Assembly (NCBI GenBank): GCA_904063045.1
Contig: CAJFCJ010000014.1
Span: 868,001 to 932,000, forward strand
Length of the DNA stretch: 64,000 bases
Direction of reading: 5' to 3'
From: Dimorphilus gyrociliatus
Lineage: Eukaryota; Annelida; Polychaeta; Dinophilidae
Shown here: one piece after another, positions 12,091 to 25,961 of the stretch
Layout: each line of letters opens with the position of its first letter
How positions within the stretch are numbered: position 1 is the stretch's first letter
Position numbers and translations under genes: made by a program
Notes under the pieces: generated by a model
Told to the model about the DNA's origin: nothing
Seen by the model: only the letters and a program-made list of their open reading frames with translations
Databases searched by the model: none

Positions 12091-15000
12091 TTAACGTTCT
12101 AAAGAAGTCCAATCCACTGATAAGAAAAAAGGATGTTGTTTGATTTCCTCTTCGTCTAATCGTTCTCTCGGATCGAAACAAATCAACTGTGAGTAGTGAC
12201 ATCTATTATGAATGTTCAAAATATGATAGAAGAGAAAGAAAAGCTTACTTGTTTGACTAGAGATTTGGCTTGTAAAGACGCGTCATCGGGGAAAGTCAAA
12301 TCACTGTGAGAGGTAAAACCAGCTGGGTGGCAGAAAGCTAAGCTCTGATTAAAGAAAGAAGAAAAAAATAAATAGACTATGCAAAAAAAATACTAATATA
12401 TATATATATATATATATATTATTTTCTATTAAAGAGAGTCGTATTAAGACCTACATTTCCTGTTATTAGTTCGAATAGCAAGACGCCAAGACTCCACCAG
12501 TCACAGGAAGCATTCGGTTCGTATATCCTTCCTACTTCTGAAGGAAAATGGGAAAGTGTTAAGAATAGAACGGAAAAAGGCTGGATAAATACCTGGGGCA
12601 GTATAAAGATTTTGACGAGCGTAATTATTTATTGGTTGATCGACGCAATTCCATTGTCCAAAGTAGGTTAATAATATATGACCTCTATTACCTAATAGTA
12701 TATTACTAGGTCTCAAATCTCTGTTGAGTTTGTTTAGAAAGGGAAAATAAATTCAACGTATTAAAACAATGTTATAATAAAAGAACTTATTAATTATTTT
12801 TTTTTACTTGCAAATAACCCCATAAGAGTGTAGAGTTGAAAGAGCGACAACTAGCTCTGCTGCCCATTGTCGTATACAGCCCTCAGGCAATTTTTTGCGA
12901 CTTTCGAACCCTTTTTCGTCCGCTAAATCAAGTTCTGCGAAGACAGCTGATAGGTGTCGTGTTCTTTTCGATTTCGAACAGTCGTTGCCACTATTTCGTC
13001 TGATTGTTGAGGTTTGATTGTCCTTCTTATCTGAATGAGTATCAAATACTTCATCAAATTTATCCTCTGCTTTATATAAATCGTAGATGCTATCTTCACA
13101 TGGTGAATCTTCATCTTCTCGTTGATAATTATCATTACAATTATCGATATCAGTTTTATCATTTTTTAAATATGTATCTACAGAATTTATCAATTCTTTT
13201 GACGATTCGATAACTTCTTGAGTAGAGTTTGGTGGAGAGCGACCTTCTACTTTACTTTCAGGAACGTATGTGGAATCTTCGTCGATTAATGAAGAATGCA
13301 TAAGACTATAAAACTTATCAACTGAACTTATAGAATCGTGAAATCCAAAATTGAAAGGAACTTGCGATGCATCAGGGGTAGACACAGAATTTTCATTTGG
13401 ACCATAATTTCTGTTTTGGAAGATATCAGAAACGTATTTCCAAAGGCGACCTCCAGAGGCATGTTGCAACAGTAAAAATATTGCACTATCAGTCTCGTAA
13501 AATTTGTACAACTGAACCATAAATGGGCAATGAGTAGGCGCAATTGTTTTCATATTAGATGAGCAGGCCGACTTTCTAAGCACTTTAATAATATATGTAG
13601 TATTATTATCTATAACTAGCATAACAGATCTGTATAGTACTCTTAATACACGAAATTTGTGCAATTCATCAATATCACCCTTTAGGAATGAAACACTCCT
13701 ATCCATCTGACAAGAGGTATTATCATCAAATTGCTGGAGGAGTAAAAAAGAAGATAGAAGAGAAAAATTATAAAATTATTATAAAATACTAAAATATAAT
13801 ATTAATTAATTAATTACTATATCAGGTTTTTGCTTTTCTGAATCTTTTGTAATGGACTCGGATACATATCGTGTGTGAATTTCTTCTGCCCGTTTTAAAT
13901 ATCTAGCAGTTTTTCTTCTAACAACTTGTACTCGGGTATCGTCGTCATCCTCTAAAAATTTTATAAAACGATGATAATAGATAATTGTAAAATGGGGAAA
14001 GTAGAGAATTTTATCACTAAAAGGTCTATATAATATTACTTATATAGAATTTTTCTTTACCTTGAACCCCTCGAAGTAAAATCTCAACACCGCTTTTATA
14101 GAAATGAAAAGCGTTTACAAAATTACCATTCGATTCACTTTCTTGAGCAAACGTTATTTGCTTAGCGGCTTCGTAGATATATTCTCCTCTATCTCTTACG
14201 TCTAACGATATTAGGGAAGATATCTTTGTCAAAGTTGAACTTCTTGATGGTGACGATGAGGCGCTTCTTGATGAATTGCCCATTTGATCAAAAAAGGGCG
14301 GAGAAAGTTGAGGATATGATGGAACTTTCGTAATTTTAGTAACTGTTAAACTATTTTCGTTTTCTTGCGAATCCCCATTCGTGCAGGCATCCGATAAACT
14401 ACCACTAGCTTCGAAAGTTATTTGCTCATCTGTATCATTTCCCTTGGATAGAGGATCGAAAAAAGCCATGTCGATATCGGCTTGCGGAGTTGATATCGTT
14501 GACTCGTCGGTAAAATCGGTTTGGTCATCATCCGAAGAGCCAATATCAAATTTATTATCAATTGGAAAGGAATCTGTACTTGCACCAACAAGGGAGGATG
14601 TATCCGATAAATTACAATCCGTCATACTCGTAGTATCTTTGATTTGCGGGTGAAGAACGTCAAACGAATTTAATTTCCTACTTCCCTATTAAGTTTATGT
14701 AAATATAAACAAACAAAATTATTTATTAGAATAGACTTTCTAATTTAACATATACCATTAAGAATCGTTGGAATGCGGAGTTATTGACTAAGTATGATCT
14801 GCAACTTATAAAATTCAACAAATCTTGAGCAGATTGTTGCCTCTCTTCGATTACTTCTTTTTCGTAACGGCCTATGTTTGTCCGGAAAAGTTGAATAAAA
14901 GTGAATTACATTATAAACTATTGATAACATTTTTTATAAAGAACTAATGTTCTTTTTTTTAAAACAGAGAAACAGAGGGAGAAAATATTCTTTTTTTTTT

Positions 15001-15477
15001 TTACCAAAGACTTTGCCTCTAGCAAAAGGGGGAAATTGTTCCTTTTGATGTAAAGCTCGGTGGCGAGTAAGCATGGCTTTGTATAACTTCTTAAAATCAT
15101 TGTAACGTTTCCAGTTTACTGTCTATAAAACGTTGTGTTCAAAAATCAATTAGTACCGTATGATATTACTATAAAAGATCATAAATCACACCTGTTCAAC
15201 AGCAGAATCTACGTTAGTTGTTCCGATGATCTGTTTAAAGACATTTATTGAGTTGATGAATGCTTAGCGAGTGTGAGAATTTGCTACATATCAAAAATAT
15301 ATATATACACATATCATCATGATCAAATAATAAACAGAGATATTAAGTGATTAAACTATAAAATATTACCTTACAAATTACTTTATATACAGTGTGACCT
15401 TTAGGATGTCTTTGGGGATCTGTTACTTCAAAACATCTAATGACACCCCTATCATCATTTTTTCTCAAAGAGGACAT
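12091..15477 (-). CDS. RPS6KC1: RPS6KC1 (RPK118)-like protein: PX, MIT and pseudokinase domains
   Basis: Eleven exons join in frame to 822 aa: 15477-15370, 15230-15192, 15122-15005, 14871-14756, 14685-14061, 13951-13818, 13733-12808, 12720-12593, 12537-12455, 12344-12249 and 12186-12091. The PX domain is at residues 1-125 (HTVYKVICK, WKRYNDFKKLYKAM, FPPFARGKVFG), binding phosphoinositides on endosomes. A serine-rich acidic linker follows, then an MIT-type helix pair (YIYEAAKQITFAQESESNG to ILLRGVQ). The C-terminal kinase-like domain has the VIK lysine (TYIIKVLRK), a long acidic insert, then CKDLRPSNILL, APEV, CDWWSLGVLLFEL, CHPAG and HPFF. The DFG motif is replaced by TYFG, so the Mg-binding aspartate is missing, as in human RPS6KC1. 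In mammals this protein binds sphingosine kinase and peroxiredoxin 3. RPS6KL1 is the alternative, but it lacks a PX domain. It is divergent from RALGAPB. Confidence 0.93.
12394..12420. repeat. TA microsatellite in an RPS6KC1 intron
   Basis: (TA)n tract inside the intron between exons 12537-12455 and 12344-12249 of RPS6KC1. Confidence 0.8.
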
Positions 15478-15733
15478 TCTGCATGGCACTAATTGTAAAC
15501 ATAAAAATTTGGCCAACAAAAGACCTTGTCCTTCACGCTCGAAGCGGAAACGGAAATACCTATCAACCAGTCTTCGTTATTGTAGTTTTCCCAGAGAAAT
15601 TAAAGTTTTATTGAATATTTTAGTTACAACACACTTATTATATGTCGAGGATCTAACAAAAAAGGCGTAAACTATTCACGCCTGCTTACGAATATTGTTC
15701 TAGGAACTGTTATTATCGCCCATCAAAACAAAA
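15478..15733. promoter_or_regulatory. Divergent promoter between RPS6KC1 and RALGAPB
   Basis: Only 256 bp separate the two start codons, so both transcripts must start here and a shared bidirectional promoter is likely. No TATA box or other strong motif was seen. Support comes only from gene spacing. Confidence 0.5.
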
Positions 15734-18545
15734 ATGTATCACGGTTGGTCATCCGTAAATCGTTCACTTCAAAATAAGGATGCCAGAGAGAAGAGCGTGT
15801 TAAACCATTTTAAAGGCGATACAGGATTAAAGATGGTATGCGATTTAGTATCAGAATCTGGTAATTCGGACCTCGATGGACTCAGTGATGAACAACATTT
15901 TAATTGGATCGCCCAAGTTCTTCTCTACGGTGTAAAGATGCCGCTGAAGAATGGAATAGAAAAAGAGACAGTTCATAAATGCGTGGAAGTATATATGGAT
16001 TGGTTAAGAAGGATAAGTTTAGGTTTGTTTTTTTTATAGATTTATCCTATTAATAGATTTTTCGATAGTTATTTATTACATTGTAAAAATAGGCGTGAAA
16101 TCAAAAGATTATTACAAGTATTTTGAAAGTTTTTAACTTTAAACTTTTTTCTTGTATAAAAACCTTCTTAAAATATAAATAAATAAGAAAGAAAAGAAGT
16201 TTATACATTGTGAGAACTTAACGAATTTTCGAATGTTTACCTTTTACAGATCGTGCTTACGAATCAGCCACAAATTTAAAACATTTTTTAGCCGAGGATC
16301 CGAATATTTATTGTCAAATGATACTCAAACATCTTTTTCACGTTTTTGTCTCTCATCCTCAAGAAAATCCAACGGATAGGCAAGAAATTTGTCGTTACGT
16401 TGTTGAAAACGTTGAAAAGTTGTTAGGAAAATGGAATAATCTGATTTTAAATAGAGCTACTCACGAAAGTATTTTACAATTCTTTTTATCGGCTGCGAAC
16501 GTTCTTTTAGCACCACCGGCTATACCAGGAGGTAATAAATTATTTGGGAGTTTTTATATATCTTTGATTAATATTTATTCATCATTCTCTTGTAGAAATT
16601 ACCCTGGGTACTCTTTTAAGAGAAACTATTACCGGAGCGTTATTCAGAAGCTGGGCAATAATTTGTAGCCGACATTTTCCAACGCCTCCTTATTGGAAGA
16701 CATTCAGGGAATTATGCGCCACTTGGCGGCACCACGAAGTGTTAATAAGAGAATGGGATAAGATTAATGTTGCCTTATTAACTAAGTTACTACCTGTTAT
16801 GTTTGGTAACGATTTCCCCCTATTAAACGGTTTGTTTCCCGATCTTTTATTCTTAGAACAAGAAAGAGAAAATCACAAACAAACAAAAATAAAAACAAGC
16901 AGACATAAACATATTCTTATCTCTCTTATCTATGGGAATGCTTAATTTAGTCAATTTAACAGACTTTATCAATGATGCTTTTGTTACTGCTATTAATAGT
17001 TTTTAATCTATATTTCTTCTTTAATAGTTGATCAGGAAAAGAATGAATATTTAAAATGGCACCTGTTGGACACAATGAGCGATGAATGTATAAAACAATG
17101 CTTCTTTCGTTTTCTCCATATCTTATCAAATCCTGTTGATTTGAGTAGACCGGAAATTATTGGGTACCTATATATTTACAATAGCGCTAAGGATCATTTA
17201 TAATTTATCTTATATATTAAATATTTTAGGAAAACTCCAGAAATGAACGCCTATTTTAATAACGTTTTTGCCGAATCTGCCTTTCAACACGTGGATTCGT
17301 CGAAGGAAAAGAACTGTTTAGACGAATTACCTAATATTTATCATCTGGCAATAAGTTCTATAGCCAGACTACTAGACGCCTTTCTGGGCATTTCGGCAAT
17401 AAATAAAGATTCGGATAATGAATCTAATGTATCTATTGGAATTCCTACTGCTAAAACTCCACCGTTATCGAAGAAGAAATCACCGGGAATTGTTCAATTG
17501 GATAAAGATAAAAGTTCAAAATGTATGTAAACAAAACAGCAGGAATGGTTTTCAATTGTTAAAAACATCACTAAATATTTCTTTTTTTTCTCTTTATTAC
17601 TACAAATTTAGCAAAACTAAAAGGTTCAACAACCAATAAATCGTCTCCAATTACCCAAAGTTCTACTTCTACTTTTTTAAATATTAGTCTGGAAAATAAA
17701 ACTTCATTAACACCTAAACGAGCAACGGTAACTATTAATAAACTATTAGTACTTTTAAGAAAAAATTCAATGCTAACATACAACATATTTGCAACGGATA
17801 TATTTTAATAATTAACTATTTTAATTTAACAGGTAAACAGTATCATGAATCTACTAGGGGCGTGGCTAATTGAAGCGGCTACAACTGGTGTTAAAATATA
17901 CGGAGCTGGTAATGGTATGTAAAGATTTTCTATATTCGTTTAATATAGAAATATTTTCTTTATATAAACAGTTTTTAGATATAAAACTCTTTACTTTTGT
18001 TTCTTTAAAAAAAAAATATTAATAATAATTAAAAAAACAAAACAATTTTAAATAAGAAATATCATTTGATTTTTTATTTGATTTTTTTTTTACGCTTTAA
18101 AGCAAACGATATGCAAGGTAGATTCCACTTTTTTTCTGTTATGTTCTTATAGCAAAAACAAACAAATATATATATATATATTTATATATATATATAAACA
18201 TACAATATATATATATAAAAAAGATATATACAGTATATATATATATATATATATGTATATATTGTAAGTAAACACTTTTACTACAAAAACTACACATGAA
18301 AAAGACACACGCACATTTATACAGACAGCACAAGTTTTTACTTTCCTTTTCTTTTTTCATTGATTTTACATCTCTTATCCCTCCCCTATCACCCACCTCA
18401 CCCACCTAACAACAACTTCATCTCCCTCCCTCTATTTTTTTTTTCGTTTGATTTATATTTTTATACCTAAAAAGAGAGCGTTTTTACTTTAATGATAAAA
18501 AAGAGACAAGACAAGAAAAGAAAAAGATAAAAGACTAAATATCTT

Positions 18546-18611
<66 letters not shown>

Positions 18612-19585
18612 TATATATACTGTATTAGTATATACATATTTTTTTTTAGAATTTGTTTTTCTCACATCACTAAACACTTATTAATTTGTACTAAGAAAGA
18701 GATAGCTTACAGATAGTTGAGTAGTTTAGTCTTATAGAGGATAAAGAGAAAAAGAAAGGAGAAATAAAGAAATATAAGTTCAGCTTGTGGTGTTCATTGT
18801 CACTATTACAAATACACATATACAGTATATATATATGTGTATATATATCTGTGCGTGTGGTATATCTGCAACATAATAGCTGCCTAGATTATATATAGAA
18901 CAATACAATATCCATAAAAGAGAAACAAAAAAAGAAATTTCTACGGTACTTATGGATATTTTACTATATATATATAGATATTTATCTGCTTTGTTTTGTT
19001 TTTAAAAAGAAATTAAATAACTTTTATATATACTGTATATACTGAGTATGTTTATATATTGCTGAAAAATGTTCTTAAAGTTATTTAATAGAATTGTATC
19101 AAGAAATTATAAAGTATTAAACAAAAAAAACAAATCTTAATGGGAATGACGATAGATTTAAATTAATATTAATTAGTAATATGAGAATTTATTTTTTGAA
19201 AATTGAAACTTTTGTCATTTATAAATGAAAATCTTTTTTTTACTTCTAATTGGCAATTTGAACATTTTGATGATAGTGTAGTATTTTAGTGTATAAATAT
19301 ATATAAATATACAGTATATATACAATATATATATAATGAAAATTGATTAAGCACGGCTTTCGTGAGAGCATCAATTGCAATTTATAAATGTTACAGGTTT
19401 TGAATTAGTAATAATAAAAAGAGTGTATATGCTTAGATTTTAATGCTCAGTTTATATTGTTTTCCAATAAATTATTAGAAGGGAATAGATAGAAAGTATA
19501 TGTAATAATCTAGTAAACGAGGGCGAGATAGAAAAAGAGATAAGAAGACGTTATCTTTAGTTGTCATTCTTTTTCAACCAACCTA

Positions 19586-19633
<48 letters not shown>

Positions 19634-21713
19634 GGTTTGATGTGTTTTTTATTTTGGCTTTAAATTTTGTTCTTTATTTTACTGAAAGGGTTTGGGTTTT
19701 TGAATATTTTATTTTAACAAAATAAATACTAAAAGGTGACCGGCTAATCGCATGCTCGCTTTGTTTGTTTTTTGCCAACCCCTGCTGCAGTTACTGCTAC
19801 TCGCCATCCGTCGCTTCCGCATCGGCTACGACATGCTTCTGTATCTTCGTGTGATACTGCAGATGGAGAATCCGAGGCGGAAACAACCATTTCTGGATAC
19901 GAAGCCGGTCGAGCCGAAGCTTGTGGAGCCCTCTGCCGTTTATTTTGCTCCGCTAGAACGGGAGAGGTAAAAATAATCAAGGACACTAACAATTAAACTT
20001 TAAAATAATTTTAATTTTATTTTATAGAAAATCTTAGAAGAGTATTTGGCTAGGTTCTATATATCGTTATACTATGGTTTATATGTAGAAGATAAGCATA
20101 AACCAATCGAACCTGGCCAGAGTCAGGTTATTGCGTCAATAATATTTAATTCGCCGAATCTCTTTCAAGTCGATTTACAAGGAGTATCTGTCCTCTTGCC
20201 TCATATTCTATCTTCAATGGAGTTAATTTTATCTAATCAAAGACCAGTTATAAGGTATTGAATTTGTTTTAACAAATGATTTAACTATGATTAATCCTTC
20301 TCTTCCTTTTCCCCCTTCGACTAAAATAATAATACAAATAAAGTGGTTACGAACACATGCCTTTGAATGCTTTAAGGAAAGCTTCAATCAATCTATTAAT
20401 ATCAATTCTGTGTTATCCGCTACATTTTAGAGATTTACAAATTAAAGGTACGAATATTATATATTACTTATGTATATGTTAATCATGGTTGCATTATTTT
20501 TTATACAGATATATTCGATAGAAAATCAGACAAAACTGTCACTTTTCTTTCGCTGAAGAAACGTATGATTGTCCTTTTATTAAAGGCAATTGATAAAGAA
20601 ACATATTCATCTAATAATCATTTATTATTAGGTAATTGCATTAAAAAAAACTATATCTGTAAGCATAATAACCAAAAAAAAAACAAAAAACAGCTGCCCT
20701 AGTTCTATTCGTTCAAGACTTGGCTTTAGCCGAAGAGACTGATGGTATAGAAGCCTTAAAATGTAAAGCTGAGAGTACTTCTTCTCTTTGGGAAGAAAGC
20801 GATAGTTTTCAACAGTCTGCAGGTATTTATTAATATTTTTTACTTTTTTCTATTATTATTCAGTAGTTGAACTAATTAAAAAAGAGTCAGAGAAGACTTA
20901 ACACACTTTTGAAATATGATGACTACTTTTTTTTATTTATAAGAAGGATAAAGTGATAACAAAAAGGAATGCTATAGTTTCTTCCTCATTATTCAGATAA
21001 TCTTTATAATATATTGGCTACATACCGAATTAGAAATATGCCTAAAATACAATATTAACATAATTTTAGCATCTATTTATTATCTAAATAGGATTAAAAA
21101 AAGATTTTTGTTAATTCATAGACTAGTTTTTAAAGTGTATGTTATGTATATATTAGTATATTGAATGTTTATTATAATATCGTTTATTAATTGTTTATTA
21201 TTTTATTTTATTTTTATTTCTCGTCAATTTTTTAGTGAGGGCTAAAAGTTTTACGATAACCGAAACATCGAGAATACATCGTATTTTCGATGTAGAAAAA
21301 GGTAGAGAAATATTAAATATTAGCTATTTTTGTTTTTTTTTTATATATATAATCAAAGCTAAACAACAGAAAAAAGGAAATTAATTTAATCATTGATAAA
21401 ATTATTGTGTTTATGATCTTTATAATTTTTAATAGTTTCACTAGAAAGTCAGCTCTTTCTTCAAATTTATATATATACTATATAAATTTATATATATCTA
21501 TATCTATATATATTTATATATATATAGATATAGAATGTATATATTTGATTTATGATTATCTTTCTTTATTATTTTCTCTCCTCAGTTACATAAGTAGCAA
21601 TTGTTGAGTCAGGTATTACTGATCTATAAGGCTACTTATATGATAGGTTCAGTTTTTATATTATATAATCGTTATTACTTTACATATTACATATGTTAGT
21701 ATATATATACATG

Positions 21714-21748
<35 letters not shown>

Positions 21749-24700
21749 TTGTGCATGTCCGTGAATATTTATTAGAAATAACTCCATTTATCCTTTGTTT
21801 TTTTTCCCCTTGCCGATATACAAAATCATATATAGATGATAAAAGTGGGGATGATTCGGAATCGTATAAACCTGTCAGAAAATTCTCAAAATTTCTGCCA
21901 GACGGATTCTTTTCACGTAAACAAAAAAAAAGAATATTATTTAATAGTTTTTTTTAAAAAAAAAACTAAAAAGTACGAAAATTAGAGAAAAAAAAACATA
22001 TCTGTAATATCTTTAAAGGGAAAGGGATCTATTTTGAATATTGTAATTTTCTTGTATGAATAAGAATAATTAATTCACAATACTATTTTCCCAATATCTC
22101 TCTGTCACTCTTATCACGATCAAGCCTTATTTATTCCGCAACTCCTCATCCCCTTTCCATTCTTTTTTAAACATTTTAATCATTTACATAGATTTCCGTT
22201 TTTATTCAATTTTTTTTCAATACCTTCTCTTTTTGTATAAAAAGAAAGGATTTTTAATTATCACAATTTGTTCATTCGATCACATCCATATTCTTTATTA
22301 ATTAATTAGTTGAAAAGAAGTGAAAGAGAATAATCAGCAGATATTATTTTCTATTATTATGATGATCATTTTCTTCTTTTGTAAAAGAAAAAAAGAAACA
22401 AATTGAATGAATAACTTTTCCGCTTTAGTTTTTATTATATCAAAAATTGCTCTTTAAAGAATATTCTATTAGTTGTTTATGATGATTATTCGCTATATCT
22501 GCTATTTGAGTGAAGACGACTATAGAGAAAGCGAGGAGATTGTATAACACTAGTATACAACATACAAAAATATGGATGTTCTCTATAAAAGTTGTTCAAG
22601 TGTACTGTATCATACACAAAAGCACACGCTCTATCTCTACTGCTTTCTGAAAACAAATTAAAACAAACGTCAATCATCTTGCTTATTATATTTTCTTTGC
22701 ATTAAAAAATAGCTAACTCTATAATGATATATCTAATTTAAACTTTGAAAATATGCAAATATATAAATATCCAAATACGGTTTATAGAGTTGCTAAATTC
22801 TAAAGTTTTCTTTTGTTTTATTTATATTTTATTCTAGAAACTAATTAGTTCAACTAACATTTAACAATGACAGGAAGAAGCAGTTCGGCTGGTACTCCTG
22901 TTGACCTTGCTTATAACAAGCGGGAATCTTTCGATGGTGATTATCGATATATTAATATTGGTTCTATATATATATATAAACTAATCAACTAATTTACAAA
23001 ATTCGTAACTAAACACATCCAAAACAATGTTGCTGCCTTTCCACAACTAGATTCACGACTCCATCAAAGTCGCAATTTTTGGGATCATAGTCCTAATTTC
23101 CTCCCATCGGGATATATTTTTACAGGCTTGGAAAATGGTATTACATATTCGTCACTACCCTCTTATTATTTTAATAATTATCTATCATTCTGATCTTTAA
23201 CTGTAAATTTAATCTTATTTTTTCTTTCTGTGTCTAATTTGATCATATCAAATCAATCATTTTATGAATTTCTCATAATTGATTTTATTTTTTATCTATT
23301 GTTCACCTATTCCTCCTATCTTAGTTTATTAACCTTTCTTTAAGTTTCACTCTATTATTGTAATAGTTAAACAGCTTTATAAAGTATATCTATTTTGCCA
23401 ATGATTATTATATATATTCTGTATATTTTATTGGTTAAATAGGCTATTTAATAGAAATATTAAATAGCATTTACATATATTAAAATATACTTGGTAATTA
23501 TACTTTTTTTCTCTTTTCTCCCATCTCTTCGCCTCAGATTCAGCCCAAGGAGTTTTCACAGAAATCTGCACTTTGGTATCAAATCGCTTAATACAGTCTT
23601 GGAATACTGATCTTGAAGTATCAATGGCAGCCATAGAAGTTCTGTCCTCACTTTCGTCTGTAAGATTAACTCATGCAGACGAACAATTGAAAGCCATTTG
23701 TAAAAAAACAACATTGCAAATTTGCGATTATATTCAAAAACAATGTACAAGACCTACAAAAGATCATCAAAAGAGTTTACATTCTGTTATTGTTGCGGCT
23801 TTTCATTGTCTATCTGATTGGGCAACCGAACATTCGTATCTTTTAGCCGACAAAGAATGCTTACACGCCGTTATGGAAACCGTTGAGTTGGGGGTTGCTG
23901 GAAAGAAAAGTGATCAGGGAGATAAGCTAGTCTTTAAAGGTTTACTAGAAAAAAAATTATCTATATCTTTCAACGTAAAATAATTTTAATTGTTTAGATG
24001 GGAAAGATCTCTTCCCCGTTTCGATGAGAGTAAAGGATGCTGCAGAGGCTCTTCTTGCATCTATTATGACTCACGTTGGCCATTATCCTCAGCCGACTGC
24101 GCCAGAGAGCGTCAGCAGCCTACTAGACGAAGCTAGTATGCTAAGGTTATGCAATAAAGAAAATTCTACACCTTTAAGAGAATTCAAATATTTTGTGTTG
24201 GACGGATGTGTACTAATGTCGTTATTGGAACAGCCTTTGGGTAATGATGAAGAACCCCTTCCAACACTATCAGCGATATTTCGCGGAACTTATGGTCGTT
24301 TTGCGTGGACTTTGCAACTGAGACACGTTCCTAAAAATAAAGAGGTAAGAACTATAAGAACTACTAACGTAATGACAAAGTAAGTCTAATTGTCTGTATT
24401 TAAATTATATTTTTAGAATTTCCCATATTCTCCCTCTGGCCAACAAGTGGATAGACCACAACCTGTTGAATCTAAAGAGGTCGAGGAGAAAATTGCCGAT
24501 AAATATTTCCCTGACAGCGTTAACAACGTACCATTAGTTGAAGCGTTAGTATCTTCTTAATAGTATTGCTCTTCTTATTTAATTTAATTAATCGTTAATA
24601 TGTAGAGATAAGAGTGTACCACCTTTGGAAAGTACTTTGCAAGAAGTTTCCATCCAATTACATGAGGTTGAGAGGCATATCAAAGAACAGGAAATACTTG

Positions 24701-25458
24701 AGAAGAAAATTGGCAAAACCGAGGAGAAGCTTAGAAAAGAAAGACCTTTTCCAGATTCTGAAATAGCTTTTTCTCCTCCAGAAATCAGAGAAGAGTTTCA
24801 GACTGTCAGATTATTTTTATCTCATTTTGGTTTCTTAACTCTTTCTCCTGATAAAAATAAATCTACCGCAACTCCATCATTGGTAAAATTAAACTCTAAT
24901 CAACCAGGATTCGCAGAAGCCTTAGAATCTTTAGATAAGCTACCAACAAGGTCAACTGACACTCTACATGTTTTTTATCTGAAAAGCGGACAGAGGAGAG
25001 CTTCAGATATCCTTGGAAATGTTGGTTCATCTACAGAAACCGATGGTGTATTTTTGGAGCTGCTCCACAGTCTTGGTTGGCCGGTCAGTGTGAAATCTCA
25101 CGCTGGTTGGACAGGACATTTGTCTACCTCATTCCGAGTAGAACCAGAGAAGGAATCAAATATAGCGGACAACATAGCAAAAGTAAACTAAAACTTTATG
25201 CAATATTTTTAAAAAAAAAAAACACTCTTTCAGAAAACTGGAGCATCTGAATACGACGGAAGGAATAAAGTTCTATATTGGGCAAATTCAAGCAGCGAAT
25301 TAGCAATAGTTGTACCTTCTAAGAGAACTTTTCAACCGTGCCCATTTAGACATAGCGCAGTTGAATACTTTAATTCTCGTAAGTAGCTTATAATTACAAT
25401 ATTTAATTAAAATTCATAAAAAATGCATTTATTTATATATAATAAATATTAATTTTCG

Positions 25459-25498
<40 letters not shown>

Positions 25499-25911
25499 TG
25501 TAAATGTATATACAGTATATACTGTATATACATTTACATATCTATACTACTAAAATAAATTTAAATGTATAAAACGGTGACTATAACAAAAAAAGAAAAG
25601 AAGGGATTGTGTAAGCAGAAATCGAGAAGTGAAGAATATCTGGCTAATTTATTGGAGACAATCGGTTTGTGGAGAAGAACCCGCTTACTCGAGCTTTATT
25701 TTTAACATGCTTCATTTATTTAGTCAATATTAGACAAGATAGTTTGATTAATCATCCTTTTATTACTTATATATTATTTGTTTTTACTTAAAAAGTAAAT
25801 CAAATTTTAAGAGGAAAAAGCTTAGAAAAATGTGAAAAGTGATTGAAATTATGTACAAGTTTAATAAAAGAAGGGTATCCTTTGTGTACATATATAAATA
25901 GATACATAACT

Positions 25912-25961
<50 letters not shown>

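Noticed and set aside
18139..18677. Minus-strand ORFs of Tyr/Ile repeats in RALGAPB intron 7
   Set aside because: Pure translations of TA and CA microsatellites.
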